Below, piece after piece: positions 7,597-15,663 of a stretch of 30,299 nt of DNA. Below the pieces are notes generated by a model, which was not told where the DNA came from, did no database searches, and saw nothing but the letters and a program-made list of their open reading frames with translations. The position numbers and the translations under genes were made by a program. The DNA lies in contig CAZHPA010000022.1 in NCBI GenBank assembly GCA_964533945.1, positions 1 to 30,299 on the forward strand, read 5' to 3'. Within the stretch, counting starts at the first letter, position 1. Each line of letters opens with the position of its first letter. Origin of the DNA: CAZHPA01 sp964533945. Lineage in GTDB: Bacteria > Bacillota > Clostridia > Lachnospirales > WRBF01.

Positions 7597-10276
7597 CAAA
7601 CCAAGTCCTTCCGACATGAAAATCGGTTTCTAACGCAACGTTTAGTTTAACGGCATTTTCCATTTCGTGTTTAACGATATCTTTAACAACCTGAAGTTCA
7701 TTAACATGAACTTCAAAAAGCAATTCGTCGTGTACTTGCAAAATTAACCTAGATTTTAAATTATTTACCTTTAAAGCATTGTTTACTTTAATCATTGCAA
7801 TTTTAATTATATCAGCGGCCGTTCCTTGAATTGGCATGTTCATTGCAACACGTTCGCCAAAGCTTCTAACGGCAAAATTAGAGGATGAAAGTTCGTTAAT
7901 TGCACGTCTTCTATTGAAAATCGTTTCTGCAAAACCTTTAGCTTTTGCATATTTAATTGAGTTATCTAAGTATTGCTTAATTTTAGGGTATTTTTCAAAG
8001 TAGTTTTGAATATAGTTTTCGGCTTCTTTTACTGTAATGTTTAAATCTTGGCTTAAACTAAATGCGCTAATGCCATAAACTATGCCAAAATTAACAGCTT
8101 TTGCATTGGAGCGTTGGCTGTTTGTAACATTTTCGATTGGAACTTTAAACACTTGCGAAGCCGTTAGCCTGTGTATATCTTCTCCTTTGTTAAATGCTTC
8201 AATTAGTGTTTGGTCGTTAGCTAAATGCGCTAAAACACGTAGTTCAATTTGGCTATAGTCGCCATCTAAAAATACAAATTCATCACTTGAAGGAATAAAA
8301 GCTTCTCTAAGCTGCCTTCCTAAAGGAAATTTAATTGGGATATTTTGTAAGTTTGGCTCTGTTGAACTAATTCTTCCTGTTGCAGTTACAGTTTGATTAA
8401 ACGTTGAGTAAATTTTGCCTGTTTTTTCGTCGATAACGGCTAAAAGCCCGTCAACATATGTTGTTTTAAGTTTGGCGTAAGTTCTATATTCAATAATTTT
8501 TTCTATTATTTCATGTTTGCCCAAAAGCTTTTCTAAAACGTCGGCCGATGTAGAGTAACCCTTTGTTGTTTTCTTTGTGCCTTTTAAACCTAGTTTTTCA
8601 AACAGTATATGGCTTAGCTGAATTGGAGAATTAATATTAAACGGTTCTCCTGCCAATGCGTGAATTTCCCATGTTATTGTACTAATTAGTTCATCAAGTG
8701 TTTTGCCGTATGAAATAAGCTTTTGCTTATCAATTTTTATGCCATATATTTCCATATCTTTAAGCACATATGCAAATGGAAGCTCAATGTTGTAGTACAC
8801 GTTGCTTTGATTATTTTCTATTAAAATTTTATCCATAATTGGATATGTTCTATACACAACTTCGGCTTGTCTGCAGCAGTAGGTTAAAAGCTTCTCCTGC
8901 TCTATTTCATCAGCTTTTAATTTAGATTTTCCTTTTCCGGCTATTTCTTCAAGCGGTTCATAGTTTTCGTTTAAAAATTTTGCGGCTATGTCGTTATAAT
9001 TAAATGAGCCTTCCAGCGAGTTAATTATATATGCTGCAAGCGAAGCATCAAAAATAACATTACTAATATTTATGCCAAGCTTGCTTGTATATACTAATTC
9101 CTTTTTTAAATGGAGCGTTAATTTTTTTGATTGATTGCTAAAAAAAGGCTTTAAAGTTTCCATTATGCAAGCTTCGCAAAGTGTGTTGGAAGCTTCTACA
9201 AAAACCGCCTCATTGCTTTCATTATTTGAAAAGCAGAAGCTAACGCCTTGAAACTTTTGCTTATCTTCAATAAAAATGGTTGAAAACGCAACGGTTTGCT
9301 TTTGCATTAGTTCATTTAAAAATAATTGCAGTTTGTCTAAAGTTATTATTTTTCTATAGTTAATGCTGGATTTATTATCTTTTTTAGTTTCTAAGGTGCT
9401 CAAGATATTTTGTTCAAAGCGTGAAAAAAGGCTTTTAAATTGCAAACGTTTAATTTCTGAAAACGATTGTTCGTTAAACATTTTGTTTGCAAGCATTTGT
9501 TCTAAACTAAATTCAATTGGAACACTTGTGCAAATTTTTGCAAGCTGTTTGCTTAATATAGCAATTTCTTTGTGTTCAGTTAAGCTTTGGGAAGCTTTTT
9601 TAGGCTTTATATTTTCTGCGTTTTCAATTGCATTTTCAATTGTTTTATATTCGCTAATTATTTTAAACGCTGTCTTTTCGCCTATCGAAGGAACACCAGG
9701 TATATTGTCGGAAGCATCGCCCATTAACGCTTTAACATCAACATATTGTGTTGGTGTAACGCCCATTTGCTCTAAAACGTCTTTTTCATAATATTGTGAA
9801 ATTTCAGTTCGCCCATTTTTTGTTTTTTGAAGAATTATTTTTGTTTTGCTTGATGCAAGTTGCAAAACATCACGGTCACCGGAAACAATAATTGCTTCTA
9901 AATTTTCAATAAGTTCTGCATTTTTGGCAAACGTTCCTAAAATGTCGTCTGCTTCATAACCCGAACATTCTAAACATTTAATGTTCATCTTCAAAAGCAA
10001 GCTTTTTAAAAGCACAAGCTGTGAATACAATTCATCGGGCATACCTTTACGCCCTGCTTTATAGTTTTCGTATTGCATATGTCTGAAAGTTTTTTCTTTT
10101 AAATCAAATGCAACAGCAACATATTCAGGTTTTTCCATATCGTATAATTTATAAAAAATATTTAAAAAGCCATAAACAGCATTTGTAAAAACACCTTCGC
10201 TGTTTGATAGCAGGGGCAAAGCATAAAAAGCTCTGTTTATTATGCTATTGCCATCTATTAGCATTAGTTTTGCCAT
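7586..10276 (-). CDS. polA: DNA polymerase I, proofreading domain degenerate
   Basis: The 896-residue family A polymerase is used for Okazaki-fragment maturation and repair. The N-terminal 5'-3' exonuclease domain starts MLIDGNSIINRAFYAL and has GDRDVLQL, GYEADD, ALMGDASDNIPG and GIGEKTA-type motifs. The central 3'-5' exonuclease fold is present but its catalytic residues are lost. The exo I acidic motif reads AFSTIFI and the exo III Tyr-x3-Asp reads YCCRQAE. The C-terminal polymerase domain is intact: motif A DYSQIELR, motif B RSNAKAVNFGIVYG and motif C VHDEL. This matches the Bacillus-type pattern of a non-proofreading Pol I. It is the first gene of the eight-gene minus-strand run, and its stop overlaps coaE. 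Confidence 0.97.
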   Translation of the reverse strand: MAKLMLIDGNSIINRAFYALPLLSNSEGVFTNAVYGFLNIFYKLYDMEKPEYVAVAFDLKEKTFRHMQYENYKAGRKGMPDELYSQLVLLKSLLLKMNIKCLECSGYEADDILGTFAKNAELIENLEAIIVSGDRDVLQLASSKTKIILQKTKNGRTEISQYYEKDVLEQMGVTPTQYVDVKALMGDASDNIPGVPSIGEKTAFKIISEYKTIENAIENAENIKPKKASQSLTEHKEIAILSKQLAKICTSVPIEFSLEQMLANKMFNEQSFSEIKRLQFKSLFSRFEQNILSTLETKKDNKSSINYRKIITLDKLQLFLNELMQKQTVAFSTIFIEDKQKFQGVSFCFSNNESNEAVFVEASNTLCEACIMETLKPFFSNQSKKLTLHLKKELVYTSKLGINISNVIFDASLAAYIINSLEGSFNYNDIAAKFLNENYEPLEEIAGKGKSKLKADEIEQEKLLTYCCRQAEVVYRTYPIMDKILIENNQSNVYYNIELPFAYVLKDMEIYGIKIDKQKLISYGKTLDELISTITWEIHALAGEPFNINSPIQLSHILFEKLGLKGTKKTTKGYSTSADVLEKLLGKHEIIEKIIEYRTYAKLKTTYVDGLLAVIDEKTGKIYSTFNQTVTATGRISSTEPNLQNIPIKFPLGRQLREAFIPSSDEFVFLDGDYSQIELRVLAHLANDQTLIEAFNKGEDIHRLTASQVFKVPIENVTNSQRSNAKAVNFGIVYGISAFSLSQDLNITVKEAENYIQNYFEKYPKIKQYLDNSIKYAKAKGFAETIFNRRRAINELSSSNFAVRSFGERVAMNMPIQGTAADIIKIAMIKVNNALKVNNLKSRLILQVHDELLFEVHVNELQVVKDIVKHEMENAVKLNVALETDFHVGRTWFDAK

Positions 10277-10305
10277 GTTTTTCCCAACCTTTATTTTTTA
10301 TACAT

Positions 10306-10328
10306 TAAAAAGCCGCTCTAGGGCGGCC
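10306..10328 (-). terminator. Hairpin plus U-run between the XRE gene and polA
   Basis: The stem GCCGC (10312-10316) / GCGGC (10323-10327) has a 6-base loop and is followed on the minus strand by TTTTT. It fits a short Rho-independent terminator or attenuator for transcripts from the XRE gene entering polA. The stem is only 5 bp, so partial read-through is likely. Confidence 0.6.
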
Positions 10329-10338
10329 TATATATACT

Positions 10339-10354
10339 TCGCCCTCTTAGGCGA
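10339..10354 (-). repeat. Second small hairpin upstream of the terminator
   Basis: The arms TCGCC (10339-10343) and GGCGA (10350-10354) are perfect with a 6-base loop. It lies 11 bases on the XRE-gene side of the terminator stem, giving two GC-rich hairpins in tandem in otherwise A+T-rich DNA. Confidence 0.5.
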
Positions 10355-10379
10355 TTTAAAACCTTTTTCTTTTCATTTT

Positions 10380-10733
10380 TTAGTCTTTTACGGCAAGCTC
10401 GTCCGCTATTTCTGCATTATCGTCTCGCATTTGCTTAATCATAATTAAATTCAAATATTCTCTTAACATTCTTTCGTTTTCTTCGTTTAAACCTAGTGAT
10501 TCAAGGAGTAGTTCTGGTGTCTTTTTTTGTTCGGCTTTTTCTTTAACCTCATGTTCTAAAAGGCAATCTAAAGACACGCTAAAAAAATCGGCCAGTTTTA
10601 AAAGTGCCGCTCTATCTGGAGTTCTGTGTCCCCTTTCCCACATTGAAACTGTGCTTTCGGCAACATTGAGAATATTTCCAAGCTGTTTTTGAGTTAGTTT
10701 TTTTTCTATTATTAGATCACTAATATTTTTAAT
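10380..10733 (-). CDS. XRE-family transcriptional repressor, start codon abnormal
   Basis: The frame encodes a Cro/CI-type helix-turn-helix, seen as LTQKQLGNILNVAESTVSMWERG followed in frame by TPDRAALLKLADFFSVSLDCLL. A charged, helical C-terminal tail of about 50 residues follows. Starting at the first in-frame ATG (10643) would delete the first helices, so that start is wrong. The frame stays open up to 10742 with no ATG, GTG or TTG. ATT at 10731-10733 or ATA at 10737-10739 are the only possible in-frame starts. Alternatively, an ATG at 10744-10746 would be joined in frame by removing one T. A promoter places the mRNA 5' end almost on that ATG. It is divergent from the ArpU-like gene and probably represses itself through ATTGTTA sites. 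Confidence 0.7.
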   Translation of the reverse strand: MKNISDLIIEKKLTQKQLGNILNVAESTVSMWERGHRTPDRAALLKLADFFSVSLDCLLEHEVKEKAEQKKTPELLLESLGLNEENERMLREYLNLIMIKQMRDDNAEIADELAVKD

Positions 10734-10751
10734 TGTTATGACTCATTGTTA
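10732..10751. promoter_or_regulatory. Direct ATTGTTA repeats over the XRE start
   Basis: ATTGTTA occurs at 10732-10738 and 10745-10751, 13 bases apart. They lie immediately downstream of the minus-strand -10 element. The same heptamer makes up the palindrome at the facing promoter (10861-10883). They are likely operators for the XRE protein; this is inferred from placement. Confidence 0.5.
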
Positions 10752-10753
10752 AT

Positions 10754-10782
10754 ATTTTATAGATTAATATATTTTAAAGCAA
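10754..10782 (-). promoter_or_regulatory. Sigma-A promoter of the XRE gene
   Basis: Read on the minus strand, TTGCTT (10777-10782) and TAAAAT (10754-10759) are separated by 17 bases. The expected start falls about seven bases on, close to the ATG at 10746, so the transcript would have almost no leader. Confidence 0.55.
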
Positions 10783-10828
10783 GTTCACTTCACATATTAA
10801 AAAGTTTTTTGTAGAATTTAAAACATAC

Positions 10829-10857
10829 TTGACATAACGTGAAGTTAGCTTTATAAT
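10829..10857 (+). promoter_or_regulatory. Perfect-consensus sigma-A promoter
   Basis: TTGACA (10829-10834) and TATAAT (10852-10857) are both perfect with a 17-base spacer. It drives the ArpU-like gene. Inverted heptamers ACTTCAC (10787-10793) and GTGAAGT (10839-10845) lie upstream and inside the spacer and may be a second protein site. Confidence 0.85.
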
Positions 10858-10860
10858 AAA

Positions 10861-10883
10861 CTAACAATTTGTTTAATTGTTAG
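10861..10883. promoter_or_regulatory. Palindromic operator downstream of the -10 box
   Basis: CTAACAATT (10861-10869) and AATTGTTAG (10875-10883) form a perfect 9-bp inverted repeat with a 5-base centre. It sits at the predicted transcription start and contains the same ATTGTTA unit found over the facing XRE start. A repressor bound here would block the strong promoter. Confidence 0.65.
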
Positions 10884-10893
10884 GGGGATGTAT

Positions 10894-11307
10894 ATGATAG
10901 CGTGGAAATATTTAAACAAAGAAGCTGCAACAATCGACGCTATTCGAGACTTTAGAAACATGCAAAGGATTTTTCAAATTACACCAATCAAATTTAAAAG
11001 TATAAATAATACTAACAGTATATCACATAATGACGCGGAATTTTCCTGCGAATTAAGTAATTTTCAAATAAACGACATTTTATTAAACGAAAAATATAAG
11101 CAAGCAACTGAATATATGAAGTGGTTCAAACCTTCGTGGGATAGTTTGAGAATTGAAGAAAAAGTAATTCTTGAAGAATTTTACATGAAAGATGGCAAAG
11201 GGGCAAGTAAAAGATTGCAAATTAAATTATGCTACAGCGAACGCCATATAGCAAGATTAAAGCGAAACGCTTTAATTCGCCTATCTCAAGCGCTTTATGG
11301 CATTTAA
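10894..11307 (+). CDS. ArpU/RinA-like small transcriptional activator
   Basis: The 137-residue protein ends in a sigma-region-4-like helix-turn-helix: LRIEEKVILEEFYMKD, then KRLQIKLCYSERHIARLKRNALIRLSQALYG. This resembles the C-terminal half of phage late-gene activators of the ArpU/RinA/DUF1492 group. The N-terminal half has no motif I recognise. The ATG at 10894 is preferred over 10888 because AGGGGG lies six bases before it and would overlap the earlier ATG. It is divergently transcribed from an XRE repressor with a shared operator, a typical prophage-switch arrangement, but no other phage gene is nearby. Its target is unknown. Confidence 0.65.
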   Translation: MIAWKYLNKEAATIDAIRDFRNMQRIFQITPIKFKSINNTNSISHNDAEFSCELSNFQINDILLNEKYKQATEYMKWFKPSWDSLRIEEKVILEEFYMKDGKGASKRLQIKLCYSERHIARLKRNALIRLSQALYGI

Positions 11308-11313
11308 CAATGC

Positions 11314-11341
11314 TTGCCGTTTTATAAAATTATGGTAAAAT
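11314..11341 (+). promoter_or_regulatory. Possible promoter of mcsA-mcsB-clpC
   Basis: TTGCCG (11314-11319) and TAAAAT (11336-11341) have a 16-base spacer. GGT triplets at 11334 and 11344 are ten bases apart, the period of a CtsR heptad operator, but the heptads match poorly. A second TATAAT at 11371-11376 lacks a good -35. Confidence 0.35.
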
Positions 11342-11420
11342 TAGGTATATAAGTATTAAAATATAAAAAGTATAATATAATGTATGTTGGGGGAAAATAT
11401 TAAAAAAGGGGTTAAGCAAA

Positions 11421-11933
11421 ATGCTATGCGAAAGATGTAAAAAACAACAAGCATCAATTCATATGCAGCAATTTTTAAACGGTGAAACAAAAGAAGTTCA
11501 CCTTTGCCAAGATTGCGTTAAATATGCCGAATTGACTATTTCATTTGACAACTTCTTAAAAGGATATTTAGACAACTTTTTTTCACAGCAGCATTTAAAA
11601 TCGCACGAATCAAATAAATTAAACACAGAAAAAACTGTATGTGAAAGTTGTGGTCAAACATATGAAAAATTTAAAAACACAGGACGGTTAGGCTGTGCAG
11701 TTTGTTATAATACTTTTAGAAATGAATTAAATTCCATTTTTAAAAACGTTCAAGGTAGCAACATACATCAAGGCAAGTTTCCTAAAAAGTCTGGGTCTAA
11801 ACTTTTAGTTCGCCGTCAAATTGAAGAATTAAAAGTAAACCTTAAAAAAGCTATTGAAAACGAAGAATTTGAACAAGCAGCAAAGTTAAGAGATGAAATT
11901 AAAGACTTAACACGGCAAGGAGGAGATGCATAA
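11421..11933 (+). CDS. mcsA: McsA, zinc-binding activator of McsB
   Basis: The 170-residue protein carries four CxxC pairs (Cys 3/6, 29/32, 74/77, 92/95) expected to bind zinc. A C-terminal UVR motif (about 134-168) includes ENEEFEQAAKLRDEIKDL. In Bacillus, McsA activates the protein arginine kinase McsB and helps pass arginine-phosphorylated substrates to ClpC. AAGGGG lies nine bases before the ATG. Its TAA shares one base with the mcsB ATG (TAATG), so the two are coupled. The usual first gene of this operon, ctsR, is not upstream; the ArpU-like gene is there instead. Confidence 0.93.
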   Translation: MLCERCKKQQASIHMQQFLNGETKEVHLCQDCVKYAELTISFDNFLKGYLDNFFSQQHLKSHESNKLNTEKTVCESCGQTYEKFKNTGRLGCAVCYNTFRNELNSIFKNVQGSNIHQGKFPKKSGSKLLVRRQIEELKVNLKKAIENEEFEQAAKLRDEIKDLTRQGGDA

Positions 11934-12958
11934 TGACCAAATGGTATACAGACAGCCTTATTGATGAAGGAATAGTTATTTCTTCACGTATCCGACTAGC
12001 CAGAAACATTAAAAAATATCCGTTTCCAATTAATCTTCAAGGTGAGGCAATATGCAAAATGATTGATGAAGCCGTTTCTGCCATTAAAAACGACAGAACG
12101 GCAATTGGAGAAAGATTTGAATTTTTAGATTTAAGCAAAATAACCGATATTGAAAAAAGAACATTAGTTGAACATCATGTAGTTAGCTTAGAACTTTTAA
12201 AAAGAAAATCAGGCGCTTTATTGCTTGATGATGAAACTATTAGTATTATGTTAAATGAAGAAGACCATATTAGAATACAGTCTATATTTGCAGGAAACAA
12301 TATTGAAAAGGCTTCCGAAATGGCAGATAAAATTGACGACTTAATTGAGGAAACAATTGAATATGCCTTTGATACCGATTTTGGCTACTTAACATCTTGT
12401 CCAACAAATACAGGAACAGGTTTAAGAGCTTCATATATGCTTCATATTCCAACGCTTGAAAGAACGGGGCAGCTTAAAAACGTTGCTTCTGCATTAAGCA
12501 AATTCGGTATGACTATTAGGGGTATTTATGGGGAAGGCACAGAGCCTTTAGGCAGTATATACCAAATTTCAAATCAGTTAACTATGGGTAAATCGGAACA
12601 AGAAATAATTGCAGCATTAACAGGTTTTACAAATCAAATAATAGAAAAAGAAACGCTGCTTGCAGAAAATGCAATTAAGCTTAACAAAGCCGAAATGGAA
12701 GACAGAGTTTATAGGGCTTATGGCATTTTAACCCATTGCAGAAAAATAAGTGCAAAAGAAGCAATGAATTTGCTTTCCGAAATACGTTCGGGCTATGTAT
12801 TTAACATATTAAAATTACCTAAACCAAAACTTAATATTTATAACATTATGATGAATATTCAACCTGGAAGCTTGCAAAAGCATCATCAAAAGCAATTAAA
12901 CGAATCCGAACGTGATTACTTTAGAGCCGAATATATACGGCAAGTGTTTTCAAATTAA
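11933..12958 (+). CDS. mcsB: Protein arginine kinase McsB
   Basis: This 341-residue member of the phosphagen-kinase fold family phosphorylates arginines in proteins, marking them for ClpC-ClpP. The nucleotide-binding block SSRIRLARN (17-25), the acidic segment NEEDHIRIQ (about 108-116) and the active-site Cys156 in SCPTNTGTGLRAS are present. A C-terminal RDYFRA matches the RDxxRA phosphoarginine-receptor motif used for allosteric self-activation in McsB. Length is normal. It is coupled to mcsA and followed 39 bases later by clpC. Confidence 0.95.
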   Translation: MTKWYTDSLIDEGIVISSRIRLARNIKKYPFPINLQGEAICKMIDEAVSAIKNDRTAIGERFEFLDLSKITDIEKRTLVEHHVVSLELLKRKSGALLLDDETISIMLNEEDHIRIQSIFAGNNIEKASEMADKIDDLIEETIEYAFDTDFGYLTSCPTNTGTGLRASYMLHIPTLERTGQLKNVASALSKFGMTIRGIYGEGTEPLGSIYQISNQLTMGKSEQEIIAALTGFTNQIIEKETLLAENAIKLNKAEMEDRVYRAYGILTHCRKISAKEAMNLLSEIRSGYVFNILKLPKPKLNIYNIMMNIQPGSLQKHHQKQLNESERDYFRAEYIRQVFSN

Positions 12959-12996
12959 TTTCTATTTTTTTACATTACAAAGGAGGCTACATAAAA

Positions 12997-15432
12997 ATGG
13001 GCGGTAAATTTACAGAAAAAGCACGACAATCAATACAAGCTTCACAAGATATTGCAACAAAGCTTGGGCAAAACTATGTTGGAACAGAACATTTGTTATA
13101 TGGGCTTGTAAGTGTTACAGACGGCGTTGCCGCAAGGGCATTGTTGAGCCAAAATATAACAGAGCAAGCTGTTTTAGACAAAGTTACTGAAATTAGCGGA
13201 ATGATTCAAGGCAACACTTCTTTCACTCCTCAAGACTTTACACCTCGAACAAAGCGAATTTTGGAACTTAGCTTACAAGAAGCGCTTAGAATGGGAACGG
13301 GATATATTGGAACAGAACATCTTTTGCTTGCGCTTTTAAGAGAAACCGACAGTGTTGCAGTTAGAGTATTAGTTTCGCTAAATGTAAATATTCAGAAGCT
13401 TTTAGATGAAATACTTGCAATGCTTGGAGAAGGCGACAAAAACCAAACAGCACAGCCTATTGGCAAAAAAAATGCAAAATCAAATACACCAACGCTTGAT
13501 AAATTTAGCAGAGATTTTACAGAAATGGCAGACGAACAAAAGTTTGACCCAATAGTAGGGCGAGATAACGAAATTGAACGTGTTATTCAAATATTAAGCC
13601 GCCGTACAAAAAACAACCCTTGCCTTGTAGGCGACCCCGGCGTTGGCAAAACTGCAATTATTGAAGGATTGGCGCAAAAAATTATACAAGGCGATGTTCC
13701 CGAACCGTTAAAAGGAAAACGTGTTGTCTCACTAGACCTTTCGGCAATGGTTGCAGGCAGCAAATATAGAGGTGAGTTTGAAGAAAGAATTAAAAAAGTT
13801 ATGAGCGAAGTAAAAGCTTCAAATAACGTTATTTTGTTTATAGATGAGCTTCACACAATAATTGGTGCAGGAGCGGCAGAAGGAGCAATTGACGCTTCAA
13901 ACATATTAAAGCCGTCTTTAGCAAGAGGGGAAATTCAAGTAATTGGTGCAACAACACTAAATGAATATCGCAAGCATATAGAAAAAGACGCTGCTCTTGA
14001 AAGGCGCTTTCAACCTGTAAAAGTTGAAGAACCTTCTGAAGAAGAAGCAATAATTATGTTAAAAGGCATTCGTGATAAATACGAAGCACACCATAGCGTT
14101 AATATAACCGATAACGCCATAATTGCAGCGGTTAAGCTTTCTTCCCGCTACATTACAGACAGGTTTCTACCCGATAAAGCAATTGATTTAATAGATGAAG
14201 CTGCTTCAAAAGTTCGTCTTAAAACATATACAGCACCTCCAAATATTAAGCAATTAGAAGATAAATTATCCGAACTTGAAAAAGAAAAAGAATCTGCAAT
14301 TAAAACAGAAGAATTTGAAAAAGCAAGTAAAATTAAAAGAACCCAAAGTGAATTAAAAAAAGAGCTTGAATTTGCAAATAATCAATGGAGTGATGAAAAA
14401 ACAGCTTCAAAGCACGTTGTTGATGAAGAAGAAATTGCAGACGTTGTTTCGGGCTGGACAGGAGTTCCTGTTAAAAAGCTTCAGGAAGAAGAAAGCAAGC
14501 GCTTGCTTAAAATGGAAGAAATTTTGCATAACCGTGTTATAGGTCAAAATGAAGCTGTTTCTTCTGTTTCAAAAGCTATAAGACGAGGACGTGTTGGTTT
14601 TAAAAACCCTAAGCGCCCTATAGGTTCGTTTTTATTTTTAGGTCCTACAGGTGTTGGCAAAACAGAATTATCAAAGGCATTGGCAGAAGTTTTGTTTGGC
14701 AATGAAGATGCAATAATTAGGGTTGACATGTCTGAATATATGGAAAAGCACAGCGTTTCAAAGTTAATTGGTTCTCCTCCCGGATATGTTGGTTATGATG
14801 AAGGAAGCCATGTTAGTGAAAAGATTCGCAGAAAACCATATTCGGTTGTGCTTTTTGATGAAATAGAAAAAGCCCATGCAGATGTTTTTAATATTTTGCT
14901 TCAAGTTTTAGAAGACGGACATATTACAGATTCCCAAGGCAAAAAGGTTGATTTTAAAAATACAGTTTTAATTATGACATCAAATGCTGGGGCAAGAAAT
15001 ATCGCCTCCCCTAAAAAACTAGGTTTTGTTTCTAAGGAAGACGAAAAACGTTCGTATGATGAGATGAAAAAGAATGTTATGGACGAGGTTAAAACTATTT
15101 TTAGACCAGAGTTTTTAAATAGAATTGACGATATAATTGTTTTCCACCCACTAACCAAAGAAGATGTTAATCAAATTGCAAAATTAATGATACAAGAAGT
15201 TACCGATAGAGTTTCAAAAAGCATGAATATTAACGTTTCGGTAACAGAAGCAGCAATTAACAACATTTCCGATGAAGGCTTCGATAAACTTTACGGCGCA
15301 AGACCGCTTCGCCGTGCAATTCAAACTAAAATAGAAGACACGCTTGCAGAACATATTTTAGATGGAAAGTTTAAAAGCGGCGACAACGTTTCGGTTGATT
15401 TTTGCGGCGAAATTGTTCTTAAATCTATTTAG
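12997..15432 (+). CDS. clpC: ClpC ATP-dependent unfoldase
   Basis: The 811-residue HSP100 protein has the full ClpC plan. There are two N-terminal Clp repeats (VGTEHLLYGLV and IGTEHLLLALL). The first AAA+ domain has Walker A GDPGVGKT (about 212-219). A middle domain with a UVR-like coiled coil (about 420-460) follows. The second AAA+ domain has GPTGVGKT (about 549-556) and LFDEIEKAH. A KKLGF loop matches the ClpP-docking position. It unfolds proteins, including McsB-phosphorylated ones, for ClpP. AAAGGAGG precedes the ATG. Its stop overlaps the convergent XRE gene by four bases, and no terminator is visible between them. Confidence 0.97.
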   Translation: MGGKFTEKARQSIQASQDIATKLGQNYVGTEHLLYGLVSVTDGVAARALLSQNITEQAVLDKVTEISGMIQGNTSFTPQDFTPRTKRILELSLQEALRMGTGYIGTEHLLLALLRETDSVAVRVLVSLNVNIQKLLDEILAMLGEGDKNQTAQPIGKKNAKSNTPTLDKFSRDFTEMADEQKFDPIVGRDNEIERVIQILSRRTKNNPCLVGDPGVGKTAIIEGLAQKIIQGDVPEPLKGKRVVSLDLSAMVAGSKYRGEFEERIKKVMSEVKASNNVILFIDELHTIIGAGAAEGAIDASNILKPSLARGEIQVIGATTLNEYRKHIEKDAALERRFQPVKVEEPSEEEAIIMLKGIRDKYEAHHSVNITDNAIIAAVKLSSRYITDRFLPDKAIDLIDEAASKVRLKTYTAPPNIKQLEDKLSELEKEKESAIKTEEFEKASKIKRTQSELKKELEFANNQWSDEKTASKHVVDEEEIADVVSGWTGVPVKKLQEEESKRLLKMEEILHNRVIGQNEAVSSVSKAIRRGRVGFKNPKRPIGSFLFLGPTGVGKTELSKALAEVLFGNEDAIIRVDMSEYMEKHSVSKLIGSPPGYVGYDEGSHVSEKIRRKPYSVVLFDEIEKAHADVFNILLQVLEDGHITDSQGKKVDFKNTVLIMTSNAGARNIASPKKLGFVSKEDEKRSYDEMKKNVMDEVKTIFRPEFLNRIDDIIVFHPLTKEDVNQIAKLMIQEVTDRVSKSMNINVSVTEAAINNISDEGFDKLYGARPLRRAIQTKIEDTLAEHILDGKFKSGDNVSVDFCGEIVLKSI

Positions 15433-15647
15433 GTTTCTGGGTATCTTTCCTTAATATTCGTTTGCTCTAATAAGTAGTCTATACTTGTATTATAGAATCT
15501 AGCTAGTTTTATTAAGGCATCTATGGGAATGTTTATGTTCCCAAGCTCGTAATCCGAATATGTTGTTTGATGTATGTTCAAGTAACTTGCAACAAAAGTT
15601 TGGCTTAAAAGTTTGCTTTTTCTTAAATTTCTAATTCTTTTATGCAT
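15429..15647 (-). CDS. Small XRE-family regulator
   Basis: This 72-residue protein is almost entirely a Cro/CI-type helix-turn-helix: RIRNLRKSKLLSQTFVASYL, then TTYSDYELG, then PIDALIKLARFYNTSIDYLL. I chose the ATG at 15647 because GAGGTGG lies eight bases upstream. The frame is open further, to 15785, but runs across the opposing promoter and its residues are not domain-like. It is divergent from the Cys-rich gene across a palindromic region and likely regulates that unit and itself. The ligand or signal is unknown. Confidence 0.85.
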   Translation of the reverse strand: MHKRIRNLRKSKLLSQTFVASYLNIHQTTYSDYELGNINIPIDALIKLARFYNTSIDYLLEQTNIKERYPET

Positions 15648-15663
15648 TTTAAAATCCACCTCT

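Noticed and set aside
7597..7617. Upstream ATG for coaE at 7617
   Set aside because: No ribosome site precedes it, while the ATG at 7596 has GGAAGGA at nine bases.
10380..11307. Prophage remnant
   Set aside because: Only a repressor and an ArpU-like gene are present, with no integrase, structural gene or attachment repeat in view.
11333..11351. CtsR operator before mcsA
   Set aside because: The ten-base period of GGT is right, but the heptads lack the TCAAA part, and no ctsR is nearby.
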